From Nymphaea colorata (Eukaryota > Streptophyta > Magnoliopsida > Nymphaeales > Nymphaeaceae), in assembly GCF_008831285.2 (NCBI RefSeq), contig NC_045143.1, positions 21,890,302 through 21,954,301 of the forward strand: a DNA stretch of 64,000 bases, read 5' to 3'. Below, piece after piece: positions 1 through 12,786 of the stretch (its first letter is position 1; each line of letters starts with the position of its first letter). Position numbers and translations under genes: made by a program. The notes beneath the pieces are model-generated. The model did not search any database. It saw only the letters and a list, made by a program, of their open reading frames with translations, and was not told where the DNA came from.

Positions 1-812
1 ACACCACCAGGGACCACATTCACTGGTAGTGCTTGTTAGTTTACTGTTGGAGAAACCTTTCTAACTTGAGCCTCACTTCAAAATTATGATCAATATGCTC
101 TAAGCCCACCATATCCTGGTTTGGGATCATGTGGAGGTCTTCTTGCTCTAATGCATAGTGAAAAATAAATAAATAAATAAAAGAGAACGTGGTTGGTATA
201 ATACCTAGTACATGGAAGGCCAACATCGACTTTCATCCATTGAGTGAGTGGTGGTGAGTTTCATTATATAGCAGTCTCATAATAAATACCTCTCCTCATG
301 TTGAAGAAGCTGTTACAACACCACCATTTAAGTTGAGATTTTACAAAACTTGTTGCCGATATTTTATTTTCCTTGATGATAGACATATGTTTTCTTTTGA
401 GATTCTCTCCTTCAATTTAGCATGGTCTTCCACGACATTTTATGTTTGATATGCCATGCTCTTCATGATAACTATCATTCCATAGTTATCACCTGGTCCA
501 GCACACTTCATTTTCATGCTGCTCATGGTACGCCAACCAGGTAGTGTGTGGTCCTGGTGGTGTTGCACATTCACAAGGTGACTTGTATCAAACTCTTTTT
601 TGGTGTTGAACAATCAATGGCTGGAAACGCATCAAATTGTGTAGACTCAAATCTGACATACTAAGTCCGAATTGACGATTTGGGTGTTTGGTAACTCATT
701 TTATGTGTTTGTGCATGCATACAAGCTTTTTCTATATCAGTAATCTTTTGCTCTTCTTGGTCCAATATTTTTTACCATAGAACTGGTACTCCGCTGCTTT
801 TTGGACCATGAG
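1..812. other. Intergenic sequence, no gene recognised
   Basis: No ORF with a recognisable domain. The stretch holds a short perfect hairpin at 467-490 (nine-base arms around a six-base loop). An ACACCACCAGG-type sequence at 1-20 recurs in inverted orientation near 541-562, but the similarity fades after about 20 bases, so I do not call an element. The right end leads into the exon-like stretch at 813-904. Confidence 0.5.
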
Positions 813-904
813 GAAAAGAAGAGCAGGCCAACCGAGCTGCTAGTGGGATTCTAAAATATTATTCTCATGCTGGGAACTACTTCAAAGAAATACCTGGATT
901 GAAG
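813..904 (+). other. Possible exon of an unidentified gene or pseudogene
   Basis: What is seen: an open stretch of about 30 codons reading GKEEQANRAASGILKYYSHA and continuing NYFKEIPGLK. It is preceded by an AG and followed immediately by GTAATC, a plausible donor. Codon use and residue composition look like real protein rather than random AT-rich translation. A second donor-like site (CCT|GTAAGC) lies at 976. I do not recognise the family and found no continuous gene model: an in-frame TGA lies just upstream and no start codon is evident. It may be one exon of a gene running off the window, or a captured fragment. Confidence 0.25.
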
Positions 905-976
905 GTAATCATGTCATCAATTTACCGAGTTAAAATGTTTCTAGAGTTTTTGATAGGAGCAGCTGATGAAGCCCCT

Positions 977-3280
977 GTAAGCTGCTCCACATGGTTCAAG
1001 GGAAATGCCAGATAGTGGGGTCAACCGGAGAACCAAGGAAAGTACAGAAAGTGTTTATACTATTTCATATGTATTTTCACTTGTATAAGCACCATTATTT
1101 TGTTTTATTATTTAATTTTATAAAGTTAATATCAGAACTTTTACTCTCTATCTCTCTCGCTTGTATGTCTGTGCACACCTGCATAGAGTTGCTCGGTTGT
1201 GTCGAGTAATTCACTTTTCTGTTGCTGGCAATGATAAGAAGGTTGGGTACTCTAGCTTTCATCTCATGGGTTTGACTTAGTCCATCTGCAGTAAATAACT
1301 TGTTCGAGTGCATGCTATCTTGGATCATAAAGTTATAACGTAAGCATTGTCCTCTGCCATCGAACCTGGACTTGGTCAAAATCGTCTTTCTTATTCCTTG
1401 TTATATCAGATCGTCTCAATATTTTTCTGTATTTGATTTCTTTTAGTATGCGACTAAGTACCTTTTGACTTGGAGTTGGCAACACCTAAAATTTAATAAC
1501 AAATTCAATCACTGGTATTGCATTCTTTTCGGATTGGAAACATAGTTTTTTATGATCCGGGCAGCGCATCATTTCATTTTACTTTCCTATTGCTGATGCT
1601 GATAGAAGAATCAAGGTGGATCGCCCGTTTAGCTTTCAGCTCATATGGTCTGCATTCTGTTCATTTGATCTCGTTTCGTGCATAAAGCATGTCGGGCTGG
1701 CCGATCTCAAAACGGGCTCTCAAGCTCTCATCATCTTCTTGTGATCTGCCAGTCTCCAAAAAGTGCTTCCACCTGAAACTTGAGGAAGTGGTTGGCTAAT
1801 TGGTCCGGCTTTTGACGCAAGTTTCCTTGTGTAAAAACAGGTCGGTATTACCTGATTCCTTCTTTGCCGACACCGTAATAGAATCCTCATGTAACCTATC
1901 CCTAATCATAACGATGGCTATTTCACTTAAGCTAGTCACAGGTAGCCACCAGATGTTGGGCTTCGACATCTTTTATTCATAGAGTCAAATCCAACAGGAT
2001 AAAACTCAGAAAAGGTAGGTCGAAAGAATTAGAAAATCGAAAACAAATAGCTAAGTTTAGTAAAACGTTTTCCCCAAGCCTTTGTGTCATTAGCGAGCAT
2101 TTAATTCTACGAAAGAAAATTTTAATTTTTGCGGCTTGAAATAAAAATGCTATATCTCAGCTTTAATAACTAAGAAAATTTGTCCAACAAATTTACGTAT
2201 AATAAATAGGTCAACTGAAGCACGAAGCGTTCTCTGAGGGTTTTCTGATCAATTTGATTATTTTTTTTCCCATTGATTAGCTATTTTAGTTCGGCGTTGA
2301 TAAGACCCATGTCAAAAGCAGTGGGACCGTAAGATTGAAACTGTAAACTCATAGTGACACATCATTAATGCTTACTGATAATGCCCAGTTACCAGGAAAG
2401 TTCAAAGAGCAAGACGGAGGCTCAAGTACTTCAAGTGGCTCCCCAGCTTACTGAAGTTCTCATGAGCAGATGTCAAATCAAACGCCCTCTTTGTACTTGT
2501 CATAAGAAACGTTAGGCACATATCCGTGACTTGAGGTATTTCTCACGAAGAAAACTCTTAAGACGTTCAGGAAAGGAAAAAAAATTCTAAAAAGAATATA
2601 AGTTCATTCACGTGGGTAGAAGATTGGCACAGAAATCAAAATTAGACGTGTAAGAGTTTGAATCTCCGCAATTTCTTTCCAACGTATCAAGCTGGCAAGG
2701 TTATGAGATGACTTTTTGTAATTGAAGCTGAAATCCCATAGTCTATGATTTTAGATATAAATTTGAGACCTTTCTTTTTTCCAGCAAAATATGAAATATG
2801 CTTTTGTTTGAGAGGTGTGCAGATGAGGATGTTCTCTTGGACACCAAAATATGCTTATTTATTTCTCCGGAACGTGTTCAAATGGGAGGACGAAGAGAAT
2901 GCGCACGACAGGGACGCAAGGCCAAGTAAATAGGACAGGAAGCGCTAAAAGACTCACTTGAAAGGATAAAGAGTCGAGCAGGTAGACAAACTTTGAAGCG
3001 ATGTGCTTCGTTGGCAGTCTACTAGATCTCATCGTGCTATATTTGTGAAGCGAAAAAACCTTGGTGATGCTTAGAAAGTTGAAAGAGAAGCCAGCATTTA
3101 CTAGGAAACCGAAGACAGCAGAGACGAGCAACCATTAAGATGAGACACTGCTACCAGCAGCACACATATATCCAGGAGAGACCCGTTCTTTTCTTTCAAT
3201 GAAGACCAAAAATTCTGATACTTTATCCTGAAAAGAGATTATGGAATCTAAAGCCAGATAGGAGCTTTTTTCCCTGACTT
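977..3280. other. Intergenic sequence, nothing recognised
   Basis: Short ORFs on both strands (longest about 94 codons) lack any motif I recognise and overlap each other, as expected by chance. No terminal repeats, target duplications or RNA genes were seen. The right-hand end probably contains the polyadenylation region of the minus-strand hydroxylase gene. Confidence 0.5.
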
Positions 3281-3592
3281 TCTTTTTTATTTTTTTCCGT
3301 TTTACCTGCTATTGAAGAACATGTGCACGCAACAACAGTATAATCCCAGGATTATGTCGCAGGCATGCAGCTTAGAGCTAAAAACAAACTATTGAACCAA
3401 CAAATAAATTCACTATTGGAAAGTCTTATACAACATAACCCATTAAACTCACTGCACAACGAAAAATCTATCTCACCGGAGGTTATACAAGAGAAGGAAT
3501 GGACACAAACTGAGAAAGAGGGAAAAATCTGGAGAAGGGAGACCTTGGATTGTCATGCAAGCTCATTTGCCAATTTGACAGCTCATAACTGA
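3281..3592 (-). other. FAH: Probable 3' UTR and polyadenylation region of the FAH gene
   Basis: This follows the TGA stop at 3595-3593 of the hydroxylase. On the minus strand an A-rich AATAAA-type signal lies near 3281-3296 (seen as a T-rich run on plus). The exact cleavage site cannot be fixed from sequence alone, so the left boundary is an estimate. Confidence 0.4.
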
Positions 3593-6132
3593 TCACCTTT
3601 GCTTGTCCGCTGATTTTGTTGTGGGCAGAGTTCCAAAAACCTTGTCCCAGAATGAAGAAGTTATCCCGAACCCCCGGTTCTGGATTCTGAAATGATGATT
3701 CAGATGATATTTCTGCAATCAACAGGTAAGCTGTTCAGGCCATTTTTTTTCCTTTTTGAGATAAAAATATGGATCAGTGTACATCAAGAAAATCCCTGAT
3801 CAACAGCTAGTGCCTGTATATGGATCGTTGTGAAAACATTTACCAGAAAAAAAAAAAAAAAGCAAGAACAAGAGAGTACAATCAAGAAGATATTCTCATT
3901 GGCTTAAAAGCCAATAAACAAGCCGGGCAAAATATATGGAAGGAATTTGGTTTCGATTAAATCCTTGAGTATGGAAGTCAAGAATAGTGATACGTTGTAT
4001 CTGATTCTCAGGTGAAATTTATGCACACTTCAGCAAAAAAGCAAGTTCTGGCACCGATCTCAATGATCCCAAGTCTACCTGGGCTCAAGAGAGGAGCTGT
4101 GGACAAGGGTGCTTTGTTCATTTGACCTTGACAATTGTCTCAAAATCAAGGTCTGGTTACTACACTCAATTTAATGAGTAGAATCTTTGCCAACCAAATA
4201 TCCCCAACCAGTATAAATAAATTTACCTTGAGATTTTTCAGCACCTCTTGTGAAGGCTGAGCATGATGCAGGTAGTAGTGTGTGATGTCATACAAGACAT
4301 AGCCCAAAAGGCCGCCTCCAAATAAGCCAGGTTGAGTGGTAGGAGTGGATATAAGCTTCACTAGATTCCAGAACTAAGAAAAAAAATACCAAGTAATTGA
4401 ATATAGAAATATTCATAAATAGAAAACAAGAAAAAACAGGAACTAGGAAGAGTTTATACTGGAAAAAGTAGAATAGCTGTTGCTGCAGGCGGGAAGACAA
4501 GGCGAAGACCATCCATCGGGTGCTTATGATGGCAACCATGCAGAAGATAATGCATGGTATTTCCCCTATATGAAGAGAAATATAAAGAACTGTGCCATAG
4601 AAATTTTAGCAACTACATGATAAAATAATCACACTCACCAATAACTTCTTGTCTTTATGTGGAAAAGGAAGCGGTGCAGTGTATACTCTATCAAAGTCCA
4701 CACAAAGATTCCAGCAACAACCATGGAGGCTACTTGTAATGGTGTATGCCCCAGTGAAATGGATTTCGTTATGAAGTAACAGACAAAAGGAAGCCAAGTA
4801 ACTGGAATCACCCACCATGCTGTCTTTGTCAAGAACTGCATTCAGTGGACAGTGCAGTCATGAAATATTACAAACAAAAATGTCAGATTAATAAGCAAAG
4901 AGAAACGCATGAAGGCAAATATATCCATGCTGTCATGTTCGACTTTTAAGTTTTAACAGCTCAGCTAACTGAAATTATTCAAACATCCCCACAGAGCATT
5001 ATTTTTTAAAAAAGCAATATATAGCCACGCTAAGAAGCAAACTGAGTCCTCCCTCTTGAAGGCCAAAAAAAATCTTAAATGTAATTTTTAAAAATAAGTG
5101 CACTTATAATTAGAATTTGGAAAGTAATAATTTTTTTTAGCATATCATTGGGGTGGTTTGATTATTTCGATCAGTCAAATGCAACTAATCTTAATAGAAC
5201 TACTTTGAAGTCATACAAGCACATACAGAGATGCATGCATCTGTGTATGAGTGAAAAGGTACAATTACAAATAGCTACAACCAATTACTCCAGCAATTAA
5301 GTGGTTTTCATCATTTTCTTTTTGAAATTTGAAAATCTATTCAAATAGGACCTTGACCGTTGGGGATTCTAGTGTATTTTAAAAACATGTTTACTTTGAT
5401 GATTTAGGAAGATGAATGAATTTTGAAACACCATAAACCTACCATGTTGTTCTTAGTACTAAACTAGAGGTCAAGTGTATAGGGATCTAACAAATGAAAG
5501 CTTCAACCATGAAGAAAGAAAGCCACTAGGTAAATTACTGCTCATGAACATTTTATGACAGTCAGTCAGCCATTGCCCAAATCTATGTGTGTGAAAAGAC
5601 ATGGTAAATGGTCTGTATATATCAGACTTGAAGACATTATCAACCTAGACCATTGCTTTTACTTTTGGTTAATTTTTCAGGCCCTTCTAAAATCCAATCT
5701 ACACGTCGGATTTATAAATTTGAGCAATCCAACCACAATGGCATGGTGAGTTTTTTAGAACCACTGCCACAGAAAAAAATCATTCTCGAGTATCACCAAG
5801 GTTTTACACAGGTATTAAACAATAAATATGTTTTTTCTCCGGAAGTATTTCAAAATTTTAAAATATAATATAAAAGACCATGAAAATTTGAGTTTTCAAC
5901 TACTTTTCTTAAAAAACATTGATCAAAATCCATAGTTAGTAAAACTATTAAAAGAAACATCAAAAAAACTAAACTATATTAAATTGTTTCTTAGAAAAGG
6001 GAAAAAGAATAAAAAGTGTATAATAAGTAAGCAACATTTTCATTTTATTGATTTTCTGAAATGCCATTGATTCTTCCATTTTTTATCATTCTTCTTTTTT
6101 CCCTTCACACTTTCTTGAAAAACCAGCAAATA

Positions 6133-6171
<39 letters not shown>

Positions 6172-7231
6172 TGTACCTCCAATATCTCATTGTCAAAAAA
6201 GCGAGGCCCTTCTGTGCATACAATTGGCTGGTGTACCCATTCCTGGTAAGCATCTCCAAGATGGCCAACCTACAAAAGATTAAATTGTTAACACAAATTT
6301 CCAATGTAAGAACCATGATAGAGGTCAATCCATATTACTGAGCAACTAGTAAACAGGCAAAAAAATGAAATGTAAAACAATAAAGGCAAATGCATATCAA
6401 CAAGTTCCATGTAGTACAAGTTGAAATCTAGCCTAGTAAAATAACCTAGAAACATTATTTAAAGGCCAAGCATCAAATCAAGCCATTTCCAAAACAATGC
6501 AACACAAAGATGTTATTTGAGGACAATACATTTGATTTATTTGGGACAGTCTGCTGCATTTAAAAAAAAAAAGTCAGATTCAGCTGACCAATATTTCTTC
6601 AAGTTGAAAAAGTAAGCCCCTCCTTATTATCAGATGTAAACATAAATGTGGAACTGTCAGCCACCTAAGATGCTGCTGAAAGTAAATGAACCTCCTTCAG
6701 AGCAAGCAGACACCATCACTTATGGACTTTGTTAGATGCTGAAATGCAGGTTCTACCCATCAAAATTATTTATGATGTCAAATATACAAGGGAAATTTGT
6801 TTTCCCTCCTGCTGTCCACATGACAGCAACCATTCATAATTTTGATCTTCTACCTTAGAAGCCATGCTTTCCAAACAATAGATCAAGAAATTATCATTTT
6901 TGAAGAACCAAGTCCTTCATTATATTTTTGTATCAAAGGTTTTTTTGTTGGTTAGTGCTTGAAAATATTAAAAGTTTGGCCTATTGCCTTTGGTAATGTC
7001 AAGAACCCCAGATGCCTACTTGAATTTGGTAATTGAATGTTTAAGAACAGATTCCTATGAACAAAGCACGAAGATCACATGCATATGTTAAAACTCCAAA
7101 AAAAGACGAAAAAAAATCACAAAAGCAACACCATCCACCAGTAGCAAAAGCACGAAGCACATGCTACAGAAGTTTTTTACCTGAAATACCAGAGCCTTAT
7201 TAAGATCCACTGTAAAACCCTGTACAACCAT
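3593..7231 (-). CDS. FAH: Fatty acid (dihydroceramide) 2-hydroxylase, complete, six coding exons
   Basis: Coding exons (minus strand, in order): 7231-7181, 6269-6177, 4835-4639, 4565-4460, 4373-4227, 3712-3593. Every junction is GT-AG and the joined length is 714 bases, giving 237 residues, the length I know for Arabidopsis FAH1. The ATG opens MVVQGFTVDLNKALVFQ. Diiron-type histidine motifs are all present: HRFLFH at 102-107, HGCHHKH at 123-129, HYYLHH at 181-186, HLNHH at 201-205. Hydrophobic stretches near 50-70, 84-98, 138-153 and 165-178 fit an ER membrane protein. Family knowledge: these enzymes 2-hydroxylate very-long-chain acyl chains of ceramides. Plant members lack the fused cytochrome b5 domain of the yeast enzyme and use separate cytochrome b5; no b5 domain is present here. 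Introns are 911, 1341, 73, 86 and 514 bases. The Trp codon at residue 114 is split across the third and fourth coding exons. No frameshift or stop is seen, so the gene appears functional. Confidence 0.95.
6131..6170. repeat. Compound (TG)n(AG)n microsatellite inside FAH intron
   Basis: About 20 bases of TG repeat followed by about 17 bases of GA repeat. On the gene strand it reads as a CT run followed by a CA run, starting seven bases after the exon-2 splice donor (GAG|GTACAT). It therefore lies directly beside the 5' splice site of the 1341-base intron. Confidence 0.9.
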
Positions 7232-7252
7232 GCTTTGCACCTTATTATGTTT

Positions 7253-7496
7253 CTGTACCATGTAAAAGGTCCAAGTCAGAAAATGAAAGGAATAGCTTCA
7301 TCACCAAGTACTACAACAACATAAAGGAGATCAATGTTGTAAAAGGTACATCATAATCAGTCATGCCAACCTATAGTTCCTATACACGCACCGTAAGCAT
7401 ATCGTAAAATTATTTTTAGTTCATAAAAAATCAGAATAAATCTTGAAAATAGAGAAAAAAATCAGCAAAAATATTGAAAAATCAAGGAAATGAGTG

Positions 7497-7538
<42 letters not shown>

Positions 7539-9967
7539 AAAACGCATCATACAGATAATGAACATTCCTGATTCATCATACATAAGTAATGGCACATTAA
7601 TAAAATAATAACGTTTAAACTTTAAAATCTTTTACATCACAGCAAAACATATTATTTGTAATCGTTCACTGTCAAATGAGAATTGAAAAGTAACGTCATG
7701 GTTATCATAAATCAATACAATAATCATCATCTTTTCCATTTTCACCATCATCCCTTCAAACCAGCGATTTCTCTCTTAAATAGATGATTTTTTGATGATT
7801 TCTCCATAAAATGGTAAAAACTCCCCCTCCCATAGCTCTTAAAAACGTTGAAAGCAAAAATGGTGTGAAACCTCCTTTTGAAAAACAGACCCATATAATA
7901 AAATATGACCTATATCAGCTGTATTGTACGATATGGAGGGCCATGGGATAAGGTACAGCTGATACAGTCACGAAAAAAACAAGCCCTTTGTGCATCATGT
8001 CTGTACTGCATAAGTTGTTCCAACCTATAAGATTATAATACGGCTCCCTATCGTATGATACAGATAACACTGAGGAGATCTACAAAATCTTCTCCAAACA
8101 CTATGTACCACATCAAGAACAATCCATCATAAAAGACCTTATATCGTTTCTAGAGTAGACAGCACTCTCCCGAACACAATGACAAACAAAATTAGCAAAA
8201 TTCAAATTATATGATGAAAATGCCAGATCTGAAAAAAATCAAGCAATAGATTTCTGAACATTAAAAAAAATGATCCTGAAATCGCATCAAGAACAGAGTA
8301 AAAAAATACACCAGGCCATTTTCAGATGACTTGGCTACACATAAAAGGATTCTTGAGCAAATGGCCACACTCACCAACCGTAGGAAAGAAGATAAAGCAG
8401 AAACAGTATCTAAGAGAATGGAATTGGGAGAAAATGTGAACCTATTTGTTATGGCTAAAAATGAGTATGGCACAATCTAATCATACCAAACTTATCATAA
8501 AAAACTCATGAAGTATCACTGATGCAATTAATGATAGAGATGATACCATTGATATTTTATGCTATAAGACATAGTATTGCAATTATTTGTAGTCACCAGA
8601 GATGAAACTTTTGATCTCCAGAAAGGAGACACTTTCCAACTTTCCCCTAGACATCAACAATTACAACGCCTTAAAGGTCCAAGACGAACAATGGAAGGAA
8701 CAGTTATAGAATAACAAACTATTCTATCTAACTAGCTAAATCTGTTGTACCTTTTCAACAACGAACCTCTCATTCTATATGACTCCATCCAGTCCTACCG
8801 ACGGGTTCATATAACTTTTAACAGATCAAACAACTCGTATCTGTTTACTTTGGCGTGGGGTCCACCGTCAGTTACATCTTTTTTTTATGTTTCCAACAAT
8901 AATATAACTGCCCTTGCATGCGCACAGATGCCCCATTCTGTGGCACATCAATTTGTGATGGTAGTACACCTAGTTCATCATAAAGTCCATTCATGTCCAA
9001 GAAGATAAGGAGCCCAGTCCATCTGAAAGAGTCCTCGACCAAGTGGGCCACGCCACTGATCCCAAGAAGGCTACTAAAACCAAATAATGGGAAGGAAATG
9101 ACGGCAGGGACCCTCCCTTCCTGTCAAACAGAGGTAAACTACCTGTCAAGTTGGACCACTTGCACATATTCGCAACTTCTGGACCACTTGTCCTCTTTCT
9201 TCTTTCCTAAGTTCCGTTTCTTTTCCTTTCATCGTGGGCATGCAAGGGAAGGTTCACAAGTGTAGCAGTTCGGCGGAAAACATAAACACATAGACACATA
9301 CACACACACCGATCGTGCATTTGAGGTCCGTCATAGGAGAAGAGCGTCCTTCCCCTATCTCAAACCCTTTCTGATACCTAAATCTCAAGAGAATCCATTT
9401 GAACGAAATAAAGAAAGAAATCACCTACGACGGAAAAAGGAAAAGAAAGAAAAGTTAAAAAAATGAAAGACGAAAAAGCCTCACAATTAGACGAAAAACG
9501 TGAGAATGCAGGAGATCAAAAAACAAATAAAAACCACAAAATGAACAAGGAAATGTTTATACGCAAAGACAAATATCAAGCATAAATTTTACGTTTTCCA
9601 AAATTCTCGTTTAACAAGCCCACTCGCATTGTTGAAATACAACAAAACCAAACCCCGAACAGTGAATCCTCCCAAGAAAAAGCACCAAAACCAAGAAGCA
9701 AGACCAGGAATAAGACGATCTCCAAATAAGACTCTGATGAGCAACAAAGAAGAATGCTATTTTTGAAAAGAACTGTTCTCCGGGGCAAAACACCCAAAAT
9801 GCAGCCAAAACTCGCAGTGAAATTTGATTCGGCCAGTGAAGTGGGTCGGAAATGGAGCATGAGGACCAGAATCTTAGAAAAAATACAGATCTCCGCGGTT
9901 ATAACGACGGAAAGCCCAGAAAACATGAGGGGAGAAGAAAGGCGAACAATGCAGAGAGACCACTCAC
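7253..9967 (-). other. FAH: Large intron in the 5' UTR of FAH
   Basis: The start-codon exon is preceded on the minus strand by TACAG at 7257-7253, a good acceptor. The only strong upstream donor that fits a promoter is CTAG|GTGAGTG at 9968/9967. The interval is AT-rich, has no coding potential I recognise, and contains a (TA)n run at 7498-7535. Long leader introns are common in plant housekeeping genes. An extra small non-coding exon inside cannot be excluded without transcript data. Confidence 0.6.
7498..7535. repeat. (TA)n microsatellite
   Basis: About 38 bases of uninterrupted TA dinucleotides within the leader intron of the hydroxylase gene. Confidence 0.95.
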
Positions 9968-10155
9968 CTAGAGCGACGAGTTTCCTCACGCAAACCCGCT
10001 GGGTGTCCCGCAGATCTGAGCAAGGAAACTCGAGAGAGAGAGAATCCGAGGGATGCCTCCTTCCTCTTCCTCCCCCCTCCCTCCTCTTCTTCTTTCCTCC
10101 GAGCTCTCTCCGCGGAAGGAGAAGAAAATCGAGTGACGGAGAGAGAGCGAAGGGC
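9968..10155 (-). other. FAH: Non-coding first exon (5' UTR) of FAH
   Basis: On the minus strand this segment is rich in CT and GA runs and GC-richer than its surroundings, typical of plant leaders. It lies about 28 bases below a TATA box and ends in a consensus donor (CTAG|GTGAGTG). Its right boundary is inferred from TATA spacing, not seen. The overlapping ORFs on both strands here are best explained as chance products of this purine/pyrimidine-biased leader. Confidence 0.6.
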
Positions 10156-10182
10156 GCCTTTCTCGGCAAGCTGCCGTTCTCC

Positions 10183-10190
10183 TATATATA
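10183..10190 (-). promoter_or_regulatory. FAH: TATA box of the FAH gene
   Basis: On the minus strand TATATATA, in the context TTTATATATAGGAG, stands at the border between AT-rich upstream DNA and the GC/CT-rich leader. The expected transcription start is about 25-32 bases downstream, near 10155. Confidence 0.65.
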
Positions 10191-10191
10191 A

Positions 10192-10629
10192 ATTTTGGTC
10201 AAGTTACCAAACCACCCGTGTTTCAAAAGAAATGACGGATATCCCTCGAATCATTATTCTCTTCCAGCATTAAATTACGAAAACACCCTTCGGCAGTGGA
10301 GCACTGAAAACCGTTCATTTTTTTTTTTTACTTGTCTCACAAAATGCGATTTGATTTCAAAGGAAAATTTTATCAGCACTACGGATCGAAAGTTGATAAC
10401 AGATTCGAGATCCAGATCCAAATCATATTTGAGACTTTGTTATCGTATTCAAATTTGAAAAGGATTTACCTCCAAAGTGGGGGGGGGGTGGGAGTTTTAT
10501 GTCCTTCATGTCTCTTTTACCCCAACGTGTTTTATATTTTTAATAACAAAAAAATGTCATTTTAAGAATATTTTTACACATTTAATTTAATTAATTATGC
10601 CCAAAAGCTGAAGGACTCCGCAACATTTA
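10192..10629. other. Upstream region of FAH, no other gene
   Basis: AT-rich DNA with homopolymer runs (T near 10320, G near 10480). No motif beyond the TATA box is supported. The TTA at 10627-10629 is the left target-site copy of the adjacent Tourist-like element. Confidence 0.4.
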
Positions 10630-11019
10630 GGGGCCGTCTGGTGCATTTAAAATATGAAATTGGAAAGAAGTTTTCATAAATTCATTTAAAGAATTGAGAA
10701 AATGGAAACAAAATCCAAATTTTCAAAACTTTTTTGTGTTTGTTGTAGTTGGGTTTATTTTTTAGAAAATCAAATTTCTCAGTTTCATAAGAACGAAACA
10801 AGAAAAAACAAAATAGTTGGATTAAGCATTGCTTGAGAATCCAAGGTAAGTTTTTCATCTTAGAAATTTTTTCCCACCCTTGAGATAAAAAGAAATTTCT
10901 AAAAAAAACTTTTTGAAAACCAACCCAACTTTACTTTTTTCATCCCAAGTCTAATGGGCAAAAAAAAAATTCAAAAATTTAAATTTTATTTACATGGCTA
11001 CACGACATATCACGGGCCC
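10630..11019. mobile_element. Tourist-like (PIF/Harbinger) MITE, about 390 bp
   Basis: The left end reads GGGGCCGTCTGG and the right end, read inward, GGGCCCGTGATA; the first eight bases agree at seven positions. Each end is flanked by TTA (10627-10629 and 11020-11022). Family knowledge: TTA target duplication and GGGCC-type termini are typical of Tourist/Harbinger elements. The interior is AT-rich and non-coding, so it would be non-autonomous. Confidence 0.5.
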
Positions 11020-11022
11020 TTA

Positions 11023-12733
11023 AGAAATTAGTTGCGGGAACAAAATATTTTCTTTTTCCAATGTAGAGAGAGGAAAGAGTGAGATAGAGAGTTTACAAAG
11101 CCCTGAAAACTTCTTGGTTTTTTCTTTTGCAAGGGATTTATTTCACATTTGAGTAGTCGATGGAGAACAGAGACAAAAAGCACTTCCTATAAGACCTAGC
11201 GTTATACACATTCAGATTTTTTGGGTTTCCTTTTATTGCTTATTAATTTGGGCAAAAGGCCAATGTTAAATGCTAGCTTGGCAGAGTTATAAATTAAAAA
11301 ATAAATTATAATTAAAAAAATGTTATTTTTACCAAGGAAGAGGATGGCAGGGGATGATGTCTTTGAACCTTTGAGGCTTCTTGTGTTATGCTTTGAACAA
11401 CTTATGACAATGTGGATCTGGAAGGGGCTGATATCTTTTTACCCAAAAAATGTTATTCTTGTGTTTTTCTTTGGGGGGGGGATTTGAATAATCGAGATTT
11501 GAAATTCAGATCTGGCATGGTATGTTTTTACTAATGTGATAAAAAAGATCCACCATAAAATTCATAATTTATCAAACTAAGCATCAGAGGTCAGATCTAA
11601 GATCCAAAGTTAAGATCTTTATTTTACATGTTTGAATTAAAGAGGGGGAAGTGTTTGATCTTAAATCCACACTTCTCAAAGAAAGAAAAGAAAAAGTCCA
11701 TAGAATATAAACCAAAAAAAAAAAACCATTTTTTAAAGAAGAAAATTTTTGTTGAAAATTAAAGCTAAAATTAGAAAAGTACACGATTTTACATGCTACC
11801 ACATGGAGGGGTTTGGGTTGTTCACAGGATTTCAACGGGCCATGCGCCATTTCAGGGTATTGGAATTTTGGGCTTATATTATCCACTGACTGGGTTGCCG
11901 GCGTGCCGCATTTTTAGATCCCATTTCCTATTCTCTTATAACAGAAATTAGTTAGAGGCTTCATGAAAATGGTCCCATCTTGTTGTCCCTTTTAGTCCGA
12001 TTGACTCCTTTTTTTTGGTCTGGTGATGAGCAAGTAGCCGCCGTGTTTGATTGGTGAGGTGAAAAAAGTCTGGCAGGGTGCCCACTCAAACACGAATAAA
12101 TAACGACGTCAAGGATGATTGACCGGAAAAGTGGCTTTTGTTCCATTTGTGGGGACAAATGAGGGTGTCAACAGGCTGGGTTTGATGTAACCGTTTTTTT
12201 TTTTATTTTTTTATTTTTGGTGGTACAAAATCTAACCTTATGAGTTTTCAAATACTTATTCAATCGCATATGTAGGTCGATTTCCAAAAACTCTGTTATT
12301 TGATTGGGAGAATCTCTTAATTTCTATAGCTCCTAAACATTCGTCAAGTTTTAAACCTACTACTAACTCGGGAAATCTTCTTATACTTTGAAAACTTAAT
12401 ATTATTTGCATTATTAGTTATACATTACTGTCAATTTCATTTTTTTATTCAAATATTGCATATTATTATAAAGATTTAAATTTCAATTCTCAAGATTTTC
12501 TTGCCAAAAGTATCCTACTTTGTAATCCTAATCAGAATTTTTTCTGATCATCTTACGGGTTAGGTCACATGGATACGGCAAAATGACTCTACCATTTGTG
12601 TAGACTCTTACATTTTTTTATTTAAAAGATAGACATTAGTTTTTTGCATTTTAGATATTGATTAAAAAAGCATTATATAAATTCTTCAAAAATATTTTTT
12701 TTTCACATGTTTTGTGTTTTGCTCACCTATTTT

Positions 12734-12786
<53 letters not shown>

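Noticed and set aside
1-562. A 560-bp transposon with ACACCACCAGG inverted ends
   Set aside because: The inverted similarity is limited to about 20 bases and the left end is cut by the window edge; no target duplication can be tested.
4288-4539. 83-codon minus-strand ORF overlapping two FAH exons
   Set aside because: It reads through the 86-base intron in a different frame; the spliced model with conserved histidine motifs explains the region.
9576-10191. Long overlapping ORFs on both strands (197 and 145 codons)
   Set aside because: They coincide with the purine/pyrimidine-biased leader exon and its flanking intron; no domain, and both strands open at once is typical of such composition.
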